A stretch of DNA of 64,000 bases from Cryphonectria parasitica EP155 (Eukaryota > Ascomycota > Sordariomycetes > Diaporthales > Cryphonectriaceae). This document shows positions 1 through 9,542 of the stretch, in pieces (the first letter of the stretch is position 1; every line of letters begins with the position of its first letter). The notes beneath the pieces are model-generated. The model saw only the letters and a program-made list of their open reading frames with translations, was not told the DNA's origin and did not search any database. Made by a program: the position numbers and the translations under genes. The DNA is taken from contig NW_024468916.1 of NCBI RefSeq assembly GCF_011745365.1, positions 3,186,738 through 3,250,737 of the forward strand, written 5' to 3'.

Positions 1-547
1 CATAGAGCTGTTAACTGAGCCTCCAAGTCTTTTGAAATGATTGAGCCTAATGCAAACGCCTTTTCCCCAAGCGATATATCGTTGAGATACGAAATGGATA
101 ATCAAACCTGGTGATACAATGACCCAGGGCTAAGCCCAGGGGTCTGTTATAAGCAATCCTGCTATGAGCAGGAGAATGTTAACTATTTCACAGCTCTGGT
201 TCCCAAAGCAGATGTTAAAGGATCTTTCGACTTTCGAGAAGCACACTTCAGGCTACACGTCTAGTAGAAGTAGCTGGGGAGTTTCATCAATATCCGTCTC
301 TTAGTATGTTGAGCGCCATAGTTCGCCCGCAATGCGGCTCACCTCTTCCATCTTCAATTTTTCCTTACTGATAACTCTATAGCTCGACCATAAAAGCTTC
401 TCATATGTAACAAAACTCGATGTTTCTGTGTTTGAAAAATTAGATAACCCGGTGTACATTACTTACTAAATGTTCAATAATGTAAGTCTGCATTAATAGC
501 TAGGCTGAGCAAGCTGTTTGGTCTCTAGGATTATCGAATCTATGTAG
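1..547. other. Non-coding or unrecognised left edge
   Basis: No open frame of useful length and no recognisable domain on either strand. It is the 3' flank of the hydrolase gene that starts downstream on the minus strand. A coding remnant too decayed to recognise cannot be excluded. Confidence 0.5.
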
Positions 548-1454
548 CTATCCAGCGCTCTCCAGCACTCTCTTCAAAAAATCGAGTAACGGAGCCACCC
601 ACTCTTTTCTTACCGGAACGTGATGGCCACCGGGGTGCACGATGACCTCAGGCTCCACACACTTCTCCACCAAGTCCTTACACCGTGACTCGGCAACTAC
701 CATATCCATGCTGCCGAAAAAGTGGCATGTCCGTGTCATGATACCGCCCTCATATAACCATTCTAGTTGAGCCCCCGGCCGTGCAACGAACCCCGAGTAC
801 AAGACGCAGAACCTCAAGGGTTGCTCACTATTCGCTTTTCGCAAACGCTCCACCCACATCTTATGTCCTTCACCCTCGCGCACATCACGGCTGCGCTCCA
901 ATGCCGAGGCAACCAGAGCGCCCACCGCGGCGCCTTGACTGAAACCTATCACACCATCGACGCCGCCAGCTTCTTCAATCGCATCGGCAATAGAGAGCAT
1001 ACCCTCCTCGAACCCACGATAAGCTCCCAACTCCTCGTCATGGAGAAACCAGCCATATGCATCAAGCTGCTCGGCCAAATGTTCACCTGCGTCGGCATGC
1101 GGCTGGAAACCTGGGATGTCTGAGGGCTGTAGCCGGTGCGGACCTGTCGGGTAGACGCGTGTTGCGTTGATGCCTGGTAGACCTTTGGCTATTAACTTGG
1201 ATAGGGCGCCTGTCTTAGCACGGAACAGAGGGCCGGACTGCGCGTAGCCTATAGCCAGGTTAGTGCTAGGTCGGCGGCGATAGAACAAGAAGAGAGCTCT
1301 CAATGAGCTATAATATTATGCCATTACCGTGCAGCATAAGAATCTTCAGCTCCTGTTTCTTTGCGCTAAGCCCACCAGCGGCAGTTCCTTTCCGGCTTGA
1401 TGCTTCCTCTTGCTTGGCTAGCTCACGTGAGCTTGATTGTTCATCTTCTGGCAT
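548..1454 (-). CDS. FSH1/LovG-family serine hydrolase, two exons
   Basis: An alpha/beta hydrolase of the fungal FSH1 family, 275 aa when spliced. Exon 1 is 1328-1454, exon 2 is 548-1248, with a 79-bp intron (GTAATG donor, CTAAC branch point, TATAG acceptor). I chose this model because splicing restores the family N-terminus KILMLHG-YAQSG; starting at the ATG at 1303 gives an unrelated leader. Visible catalytic residues: Ser146 in the nucleophile elbow GFSQGA, Asp224 in GSMDMVV, His251 or His252 in PGGHHVP. Length fits the family. Members include yeast Fsh1 and LovG, which releases polyketide chains from a synthase. No signal peptide, so cytosolic. The family call is firm; a role as polyketide thioesterase is an inference from the synthase remnant 11 kb away, and the substrate is unknown. 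Confidence 0.9.
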
Positions 1455-2009
1455 AATGAATTAGGTATCGCTGGTATCGTTTTTGAAAGCTGATATTGTG
1501 CACGGTATGCTTTGTATGAAGACAGTGGACAGAATGAGTAGTAACGATAGGTGACTGAAGGCATGATTCGAGAATTTTGCGATCTCTTGAGATATTCTGA
1601 CTCGAGGTTCCACTGTAATTAGTGGAGATAGTTATCCAGGTGGGATTCTCAAGCGTCACGTGCCTACTTCTCAGATATATTTTTTAAATGCAACAATCTC
1701 ACATAGTATGATATGGAGAAATATTACACAATCGGAAAACTTCCAAATACCGCTGTGTTCTTGAGATGTCAGTTTTTTAAACATTGCTTAGTACCCCACA
1801 CTCGAAACTGAAACTATGTTTTCTGCAGATGCTATTCTGTAGACAGTCTCGCCTGAAATTCAATAACATTCGTATGATAAAAATTAAAAAAAAAGAGGCG
1901 GAAAATAAATACATATAAACGTAGAAATGTATGCAAATCAGAAATGGTTATATTGAATGGCATACTACCATCCTGCGTTTCCTAAATCATTCTGGCATAG
2001 GTCTGAAGT
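1455..2009. promoter_or_regulatory. Upstream region of the hydrolase gene
   Basis: This stretch holds the presumed promoter of the hydrolase gene, transcribed leftwards from 1454. It is AT-rich with no recognisable coding content. The small minus-strand open frame at 1441-1659 overlaps exon 1 in another frame and matches no family I know. No specific regulator site could be assigned. Confidence 0.35.
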
Positions 2010-3180
2010 CCGGCTTTACAACCGCTCCTCTAGCGGCACCCATCCACTACCAAAAGCCTCCTCCGTCTCGTTTGGCAATGGATCGTTGTACAAGCCAGTG
2101 AGGTTGTTTGCATTTGCTACACACTAGTTGCGGCCACAATAACAATATCGCCGAATTCGCCGTGTAGTATACTATGGTATCTGGCCCATCTTAGCGCCGC
2201 TTCTGCTGTGTTGATCCCAGCTTAGCTGCAATCGATCTGATAATGTGGAATGCATCAAAGTAGGCGCCATCTCAGTACCAATCACAGTAGTACAAATCAC
2301 AGTAGTACACAGTTCCTTTGGCTAGGTCAAAGCGACTAATCGCGGCCACGGACTTGTGTCACGTTAGTACTTGTCTGTTAAGATATCGCCAGCTAGCTGG
2401 ATTGTACCGGTAACAAGCGGTGCCATACTTCCTCAAGCATGGAAACAATTCCTGCCCCACAGTAATTCGCAGCGCCATGTATAAATCTTGATGGACGTCG
2501 GGTTTTTCAGCCATTGTGAATGTAATTCTCGCAGACTTGAGCCACCTGCCAAGCGGGAAAGTTGCTGATGTCCAAACGACGGAATAGACCTTCGTTGTAC
2601 ATATTGTTGACTTCGCGCAAGGTCTCCTCATAAAGAGGCTTGTGATCAGGGAAATGAAGGTACCACTATGAATAATGTGGTTAGTTACAACTTGGTCGAC
2701 AGTGTGGACTGAAGAGCTTCGAGCTTGCTTATGACAGATGACATTCTTTGAAAGGGGCCTCCACTAGAAGATAATAGCTTACTCACCAGATCAACTTTGT
2801 TAATTTTCAAGCACCTAGGGACTCTTCAATACCGCGACATAGGTATACCGGTCGATGAGAGTCTGCACTCGGGCTAGGAGTTGCTGCTGATGCTTAGCTT
2901 GGTGGCCAGTATAAGAGCCCGCTCCTGCCATTTGAGCTCTGCAAGATATGCCTCAGAAACACTATTGCTGTAACTGCGCGCAGGACCTATCTCATTAAAG
3001 TCAAACTGATAAAACATTCTTTAGGATCTCTTCAGCATTGTTAATGCTGGACATGCAAGCCAATTGATTACTTTGGTATAGCTTTGAACCACAGCACTCT
3101 GGAGGATCTGAAGTACCTGTCTTGCCTAGAGTCATAGCGCGGAAGACGAGCTTCACATCTGGATTCGCCTATTCCACCAT
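2010..3180 (-). pseudogene. Aldo-keto reductase (AKR7/aflatoxin-aldehyde-reductase type) pseudogene
   Basis: Read leftwards from the ATG at 3180, successive pieces in different frames match the fungal AKR7-like family: N-terminal NPDVKLVFRAMTLGK with an in-frame TAG at codon 4; EAYLAELKWQERALILATK near 2910; LKINKVDL near 2795, then a possible short intron; WYLHFPDHKPLYEETLREVN near 2660; LFRRLDISNFPAWQVAQV near 2570; LFPCLRKYGTACYRYNP near 2430; and the C-terminal AEAALRWARYHSILHG near 2210. Stops and at least three frame changes break it, so no functional enzyme is possible. Intact relatives are cytosolic NADPH-dependent reductases of aldehydes. Boundaries are approximate. It lies in a run of decayed genes and was probably part of the same former metabolic locus. 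Confidence 0.75.
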
Positions 3181-4420
3181 TGTTGATAGTAGAGTTGAAT
3201 TTTTTAATTCTAGATTGAAATAATGAATAGGGAATTAGAAATCGTTGATGATTTGAGATTTATACCTTTTATAGTTATAGGCTTTACTCACTCATAAAAC
3301 AGCTAGATTTGATTTGCTTCTGCATTTCCCAATTAGCAACTTAAATGACAACATCACTAACACCCAATTGAATATATCATCGGGACTTGTTCCTGAGATA
3401 ACAAGCTGCTTACTATGTAAGTAAGTCATAGTTACTAAATCCTAGAACAGGAACCACAACTTTTTCACTTTTCAGAATGCTACACTAGAAAGCGGTTTTT
3501 ATTAGCTTCAAATCGCTACAATGCAGGACGTGGCTGGATCTACCTGAAAGATGAGTCACTAGGGGTAAGTTCTGGCTAATCAGAAATTCCGGCTACATCT
3601 GCTGGCCATACCGCCTTTTCAACCATCTCTATAGCTTTTACTTTTCTCAACGAATTTCTATCTAAACGTCTTGGTCTTCTCACAGAACCTTCATGAGACT
3701 ATTATGAAAATCTACAAATATTATAAGCCAGCTGATGTTATTGAACCTATCAAGAACTGTAGTCTGAAGAAACTCTCCAGAAAGAATAATTAGAATATGT
3801 CAAGACGTTCTCAAGAAGTTCGTTTGGAAGAAAGAGAATTCCATGAGGCAGCTTAAGAAACCAGTGAAGCTTTCTGTCAGCAAACAAAGGGAAGCAGCTG
3901 ACTGGACCCCTATTTAGGTACGTGTCTTAGGATATTCAAAATGCAAAGTCATAATACTTTCATTGTCTACCAGGCTACGTAGGTCTGTTTCGCGGCTGGG
4001 GATGTGCTTTGCAGCCGCGACGACATTGGTGAGATCCATGAGGTCTATTTGAAGAAGGTCGATGTTGGCCAAGGGTTGCATTATTTTATATTAACGATCG
4101 CTGCTGTTTCATTGTCTAATAACTAGGAGCATACATGAACTTGGACGCCGTGTTCTGCTAGGTGGGCTGATTTACATTAGCCTCTGTAGGCTAACGAGAT
4201 CCGCGACTCGGGCTTCGTGGCCAGAAGGAAGAGAGGAGACTCATATCCCGAAGTTCCTACCTGTGAGTACGAATACGTTGCTTTTGACTTTAAAGACAGT
4301 GTCGGGATGGAAATTCATGTTCGAAATGAAAACTTATTTCAATGTGCGAAGATATAATACTCAAAAAAGACAGTTATTTTTGATATTACCAAAAGATGCA
4401 TCAAGATTAGCATGTTAGTA
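3181..4420. other. Gap with possible unidentified coding remnants
   Basis: No intact gene. Around 3960-4090 a short plus-strand stretch (DDIGEIHEVYLKKVDVGQG) reads like protein and is preceded by an acceptor-like TACCAG, but I do not recognise it and it is quickly closed by stops. The remainder is AT-rich without visible features. Confidence 0.3.
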
Positions 4421-4689
4421 CGATCTTGCTATTGTTCTGATTAGATTAACATCTATTCGAGATATTTGCATCCTGGATTTTATTCTGAGCACAGATAGCA
4501 TAAGTACTCTAAAAGTGACTCCAATCAAGTTAGAAGCTCTAGTAAATTGCTGGAACATTGAGCAGCAATCCGTATCCATCATTCTAGCACACTGTATCAA
4601 GCAGCTATACAATGCGAGAAATCTTTTGCTGCTAGATGAACTTTGAAAGGAGCAGCTTAATTCTGTCCTCCTTCTCTGTCCAGATAAAC

Positions 4690-5035
4690 TCATTCCTCCT
4701 CCAAACCAACGCTCTCCGCGCTCTAGAGGTCAACCGTACTTACTCTCACCGTTCTCGTTACGCCGCTCAGGTGTGATAAGAAAGTTATCCGCGTCATCTC
4801 TATCTTACCCAGCCGAAATACTCCCTTCAACAATCTTGCCCATCACTCTTCACACATGGTGCCGCATAGCAACTGGATCGATCTGTTTCCGTGGGATGAG
4901 GGATGAGGGATGGGCCGGCAACACCTTCCACGAAGATGAATTGTGCGCCGACCGCATCGACGGGCTGTGACAGGGCTTCCCCGACGGTGAGGTCGAGCGA
5001 CGCGGCATAATTGCGTGGTCGCTACTCTAGTCATC
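4690..5035 (+). pseudogene. DUF3425 (fungal bZIP-associated) regulator, C-terminal remnant
   Basis: Frames on the plus strand give NALRALEVN, then MVPHSNWIDLFPW, then FHEDELCADRIDGL, then GFPDGEVERRGIIAWS. The WIDLFP core followed by DELCxD and a GxxxWS tail is the signature of DUF3425, a domain C-terminal to a bZIP in many fungal transcription factors. The open frame changes at least twice and stops interrupt it (one after the WIDLFPW segment, one after the DELCAD segment), and no basic-region/zipper part was found upstream, so this is a truncated, broken copy. The alternative, an intact gene with several tiny introns, is unlikely because the frame changes lack splice signals. If functional once, it would have been a nuclear regulator, possibly of the neighbouring metabolic genes. 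Confidence 0.6.
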
Positions 5036-5781
5036 ACTTTTAATTTGTTATGTTGAATGCCGGGCGAAGTAGTAAACGAGGCTGCACATTCAACACTTTC
5101 TTTTTATATTTTTTAGAGGTTTTGTGTGCGCTGAGCTAGGCTGAGGATGTTTATATATAAATAATTTACTCGTACACATGAGCCGCCACCTTTTTTTCTT
5201 CCTTTTTTGGGGGGGGGGGGGGGGGGAGAGACTATAAATACAAAGATAGCGACACCAAGCCGTCTGGCCTGTCCCTATCTCTGCTCAGATCACGGGTTGG
5301 GGGATGTCGGAAAGGATTCCGCTAAAAAGCGGTGGTTTTGTGCAGGGTTGCCGGGGATGTTAGAGACGACGAATGGGTGGCTGATGGCAAGAGGCGAGGA
5401 GCCATCTGTTCATGATAACTACACGACACATGCAATTGTATAATATCTGGTTGTCCGGCCACTTTTTCGTCATGGGCCGAGCTGGATATTTGGGCCCATA
5501 AATAGTATGCATTCACCTGAAATGGCCCACTACTCCTTTTTGCATATACTACTCTACATAAGATTTTGCGAAATGTCGTAGTTCCAAATCTCGTCCCCAT
5601 AGCAAGCGAAAATCGGTTAAGTTGGCAGGAATTAGTCACACCATTCATTTATCCTATTGTGAGAGACGAACCACTCATCTTCATTTCGCTCTAGATTAGT
5701 TTGTTTACAATGTTATGCAAGTTATTCGATTTGATTAACTTCAAGGGTTCTGTCAATTCATTATACAAGTCACAACTTATA
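5036..5781. other. Intergenic stretch with an 18-base G run
   Basis: Contains a homopolymer of 18 G at 5209-5226 preceded by T-rich sequence. Small open frames on both strands (5207-5443 plus, 5322-5648 minus) overlap each other and show no recognisable domain, so I do not call genes. It ends at the TA target site of the Fot1-like element. Confidence 0.4.
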
Positions 5782-5783
5782 TA

Positions 5784-5840
5784 AGTTAACGCACCCACTT
5801 CCGGGACCCCCGGTTCCGGACCCCCCTGGTCAGCCACACC
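5784..5840 (+). repeat. Left terminal inverted repeat of the Fot1-like element
   Basis: Pairs with 7580-7639. The outer 19 bases are identical; the C/G run in the middle differs in length by a few bases (longer on the right). Both copies end in the same CAGCCACACC inner edge. Confidence 0.85.
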
Positions 5841-5879
5841 ACATATATATAATATATTGAATTTATTCTTTTTTCAGTT

Positions 5880-7500
5880 CTATGAGCCCACTACGATGCA
5901 TTCCTCTTCATCCGTAACTAATTCGATATCGCTCTCTTCAACCTCGCTTTCCTCTTCAGGTCTAGCTGCTTTTTGAGCCCTCTTAACAGCTCTGATGCCT
6001 GCAAACTTCGAATTTGGACTTGTATCAATCTTCTTTCTTTTTGAAGGCCTAGAAGCCTCGATCTGTGCTTTAAATGCCTGATTTTTGCTAAGAGCTTTAG
6101 CTAAGGCTAGATCTCTCTCATCCCACGCTTTCTGAATCTTTCTGAACAGTAGGCATTAGCCTGAAACTATAAAAAGTTAGCTATGGTTCTGTTGTAACTG
6201 CTAGTATAGATCTCGAGCTTTTCTAGGTGTTGAATATATATCCGATTGAGATAGCAATGGTTTCAGAGTAAGCTGAGATGCTTTCAGTTATTCTGAGCTT
6301 GTATTTGCATAGATTTGCAAGCATTGTTAACTGTTCTCGAGAAGAAGAGGGCTTAAGAGTGATTTGATAAGGCTGATAGGCTATAAGCTAGTTGCTTTCC
6401 ATCCAGATCTGATATTCTGAGCAGAAAAACTCTCCTTGCAAGCTAGGCAATAGATCTCAAGAAATAAATGCTTTCCTTTGATTGTTGAATCGCTCCATTA
6501 GCTCAAATAGTTAACTCTTCTTCGATAAGCTTTCTTAAGAAACGAAAAGATACCTAGATCAAGAGGTTGAAGAACGTATAAAGTATAAGAAAGCAAATAA
6601 AGTAATAGAATATTGTTCTGAAAACATTCCTATATGAATTCAGTAGTTGTATAGCTGCTGTAGCTATCCAGGATTAATAGTCTAGCTTCTGAGGGATCCT
6701 CTGGCTAGCTGCTTGGAATAAAGATCTTCTTCAGCCATTCAAGCCCTGTTTCATTATCAGTCCATCCATTTATTGTTGCAGTAAACTGCTAGCTCTTGAA
6801 TAGAGCTAGTTCGAGAGGAAATTACTGTTATTATACAGATTTTCCTTTGAAAATAACCAGAGGAAGAAGGTGAGTGCTAGAAGCTGAGATACATTCGAGG
6901 AAGGAAGTCCAGATTCGCGATCCAGAATCTTTTCTCTTGATCAAACGTAAAGAAGAGCTCCTAAGAACTATGCTGTTCTCTCCCTAGCCCTCTATTATCC
7001 CAGCCTCATCCATATTCCATCTATTTGCTAGCTTGATAGCCTGAATATCAGGAAGATTGAAGAGATGGAACCAGAACCTTATTACCTCTATTATTGCACC
7101 ATTTGTTCGCTCTACAGCTATTCGTCGAGCTCTCTGGATCTTAATCTCTGGATTCCGCTATAAAAAAGCCTCAGCCTATCGCTTTCCGATAAGCTGAGTA
7201 TCTCCCTTGATCCCAAGAACTCTCTAGGCAAAGATCCGTAGTTGTAGATAGGTTGGCAGCAGCCCTAGAGCAGCTTGAGCAAGAACCCATTGGGCTAGTT
7301 GAGCTTCTTGATGATTAGAAAGTCTCTAGCTTGCTTCGTAGGCTGTTTTATGTAGTTGTAATCCAGCTAGGCGGCGAAGAAGAGTAGTCTTGGGAATACC
7401 TCAGGCGGAGAAGGCTTTTTTGATTGACAAGCCTTTTTCGACATCAGCAATAGCCACAGCCACTTCTTTTTCGCTGTATAGCTTAGTTAGAACTTGATGA
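5880..7500 (-). pseudogene. Fot1/pogo-like transposase, RIP-type decay
   Basis: Translating the minus strand from about 7500 gives the expected order: an N-terminal helix-turn-helix (VAVAIADVEKGLSIKKAFS), then PKTTLLRRL, then a CENP-B-type helix-turn-helix (EAQLAQWVLAQAALGLLPTY), then the first catalytic Asp of the DDE domain in NRWNMDEAG near 7000. The C-terminal tail is acidic (EEESEVEESDIELVTDEEE) and stops at 5880-5882. At least five in-frame stops, mostly TAG where CAG, TGG or TAC is expected, interrupt it. An intact enzyme would bind the terminal repeats and cut and paste the element in the nucleus. No start ATG is visible. Confidence 0.75.
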
Positions 7501-7579
7501 ATATACAGTTAAAAGATGAAGTTATTCTAATAATAACTGGAGGAGAAAAGAAAGAGTGTCAAAGGGGGTTCAAAATAGC

Positions 7580-7639
7580 GGTGTGGCTGACCAGGGGGGT
7601 CCGGAACCGGGGGGGGGCCGGGAAGTGGGTGCGTTAACT
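7580..7639 (-). repeat. Right terminal inverted repeat of the Fot1-like element
   Basis: Inverted partner of 5784-5840, with a run of nine G where the left copy has five C. It is followed directly by the TA duplication at 7640-7641. Confidence 0.85.
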
Positions 7640-7641
7640 TA

Positions 7642-8030
7642 AGCGCTATAATATTGATATTGGGTTCTAATACCTAGCGGTCCAGGTTTGTCTTTTCGCG
7701 AGACTCGTTGTATGCTGCGTGTTGAGTGGGTTATAACAATAGCGGATGACCTATGATTGTGCTGTATATCTTTTTTTTCTTTTCTTGCAGAAGCTCGGAA
7801 ATGCAGACTTCAGCCCGAGCAACCTCGCAATTTCCGAGTGCAGGCCAAGCCAGGATTGCCTTACGTACCCCCGCATTGCTGATATAATCGCCACATAATA
7901 TTTATCAGTGACGTATTAATAAGAGCTGCTGCTGCTAATTCATTCCTAGCTTTTATATTCCCAACTGTCGTCACGCCAACTACACAGGAATCTTGAACCT
8001 GTCACTCCTAATTACTTCAATCTAGGCAAA
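7642..8030 (+). promoter_or_regulatory. Upstream region of the royal-jelly/yellow-type gene
   Basis: A 390-bp region between the transposon and the ATG at 8031. A pyrimidine-rich tract near 7770-7790 and a TC-rich leader close to the ATG are typical of fungal promoters. The Fot1-like element lies only about 390 bp upstream, so it may have displaced distal promoter elements. No specific factor site recognised. Confidence 0.35.
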
Positions 8031-9116
8031 ATGTCTTGGAATACTTTACTTGTCCTCGCGCTTGCCAGTCTTGGCAGCGCAGGAACGGACCCGCGTATCC
8101 AAGTGGCCGTGACATCTACAACACGCATCACTGGAGATATCAGCTACACTCCGGACGGTCGACTATTCCTGCAATGGAATACCTACATAAATGGCACGAC
8201 TGGGCCATCACTCACAGAGATGCTGCCTGATAATACTACCGTCGCCTACCCAAACGAGGAATGGAATTCTTGGAATGCTAGCGACCCTACGATGGACCCT
8301 GCGACACACTTCATTAAAGTTGCTGCCAATCGCCTTGGGCCCGATGGGAACTTTTATGTTCTCGACAACGGATACACGGACACGTACGGCCCAAAGCTTG
8401 TTTCTTTCAACCTGACTACAAACGAGCTTGCCAACACATGGCTGTTGGAAAACATGACTACCAGCGGCTCTCAGTGGGACGACTTTCGCTTCAATGGTGA
8501 TATGGTTTACTTTACCGACTTGAGTGCTGCTATTGGCATCCTCGATCTGACTACCGGGTCCACGCGTCGTGTGCTGGAAAATGACATATCCACCACGTCC
8601 TACTTTCCCATGTCTGCCGTGGGCAACCTTATGTCGCTGGACGGAAGCTATAGCTTCACCAACTCAGACCAGCTCGAGGTCTCGGCCGATGGCACCTACT
8701 TTTATTATCAGCCCTGCAACGGCAATCTCTGGCGTATTGCTACATCTCTCCTTGACGCGGCGCTGTACAACGACACTGCTGCCGACGCCCTGTCCGCCAA
8801 CGCCGAGCCCTACGCTCCTACACCGTCTACTGGTGGAACAGCTATCGACGCCGATGGTACTGTTTACTCCAGTGACGCGAATCGCAATGCTATCTTGAGA
8901 ATCTTCTCGAATGGAACTATGGATACCCTGGTCCAGGACGACCGACTACTTTGGGTAGATGCGATGTGGGTTGACTCACAGAACCGTCTCTGGATGCCAG
9001 CAACTCAGCTGTTCCTGGGCTCAACCTGGAATGACGGCGTTGATGCCTATAAGCCGCCTTTCAATGTTTTCACAATCGATATTGGTGTTGGCCCTTCGCC
9101 GCTGGACCACGCGTAG
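8031..9116 (+). CDS. Secreted major-royal-jelly/yellow family protein
   Basis: A 361-aa uninterrupted frame starting at AAAATGTC. Residues 1-18 form a signal peptide (MSWNTLLVLALASLGSAG), so the protein is probably secreted. Conserved family elements follow in order: RITGDISYTPDGRLFL (about 33-48), the LGPDGNFYVLDNG block (about 102-114), GPKLVSFNLTT, SDQLEVSADGTYFYYQPCNG, GGTAIDADGTVYSSDANRNA, and LLWVDAMWVDSQNRLWMPAT near the end. This fits the six-bladed propeller family MRJP/yellow, typically 350-450 aa. Many N-glycosylation sequons (NGT, NTT, NAS, NLT, NMT, NDT). Fungal members have no settled activity; some occur in metabolite clusters. It converges with the SMP-30-like gene downstream, another secreted propeller. 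Confidence 0.85.
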   Translation: MSWNTLLVLALASLGSAGTDPRIQVAVTSTTRITGDISYTPDGRLFLQWNTYINGTTGPSLTEMLPDNTTVAYPNEEWNSWNASDPTMDPATHFIKVAANRLGPDGNFYVLDNGYTDTYGPKLVSFNLTTNELANTWLLENMTTSGSQWDDFRFNGDMVYFTDLSAAIGILDLTTGSTRRVLENDISTTSYFPMSAVGNLMSLDGSYSFTNSDQLEVSADGTYFYYQPCNGNLWRIATSLLDAALYNDTAADALSANAEPYAPTPSTGGTAIDADGTVYSSDANRNAILRIFSNGTMDTLVQDDRLLWVDAMWVDSQNRLWMPATQLFLGSTWNDGVDAYKPPFNVFTIDIGVGPSPLDHA

Positions 9117-9542
9117 AAGCGCCGGGGTATTTGGAATTTGCAGTAGACAAAAGCTTATTCCGTAGAATTATCCGATATTTCATATGATTTTACTTGAGAC
9201 AACGGTTTTGCTCGTCTTGTCAGTCAAAATCATCTTCTAGACCAGACTTCTTTTTCCTGGATAGGGGGAGTGGCTTGACGTGTGAGAGAGAGAGAAGGGG
9301 ACAAAGATGACGAGTCTTAGTGGATTTAGGTACTTATCGCAATATCTAATTTAAAATTTATAAAACGACTAGGTTGCGAGAGTGAGTGAGTGGGCTTGTT
9401 CACAAATGATTGTAAAGCTGCGTCTTGTGCGCTGTACACAACTTATACATGTACAAATTTGGGACTTATCTACTACTACATAAGATATGTACAACTAGCT
9501 AAGCCTAGCATGATCAAGCTTTCAGAGATGCCACCCTCGGGT
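9117..9542. terminator. Shared 3' region of two convergent genes
   Basis: A 426-bp interval between the stop at 9116 and the convergent stop at 9543. It must contain both polyadenylation regions. AT-rich patches at 9160-9190 and 9340-9370 would suit plus-strand cleavage, but no canonical AATAAA stands out. A small plus-strand frame at 9390-9800 is antisense to the next gene and not credible. Confidence 0.3.

Larger units (their letters stand above)
5784..7639 (-). mobile_element. Fot1/pogo-type Tc1-mariner DNA transposon, inactivated
   Basis: A 1,856-bp element flanked by TA duplications (5782-5783 and 7640-7641), with near-perfect terminal inverted repeats of about 57-60 bp beginning AGTTAACGCACCCACTTCC. 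The inner half of each repeat is GC-rich (CCGGTTCCGGACCCCCCTGG) although the element body is AT-rich. A transposase remnant runs on the minus strand between the repeats. Size, AGT start, TA duplication and the encoded protein fit the Fot1/pogo group of ascomycetes. Stops throughout the body mean it can no longer move by itself; the termini look intact enough to be mobilised by a related transposase. Confidence 0.85.

Noticed and set aside
767..1123. 118-codon plus-strand open frame
   Set aside because: It lies wholly antisense to exon 2 of the hydrolase gene, whose catalytic motifs establish the minus strand as coding.
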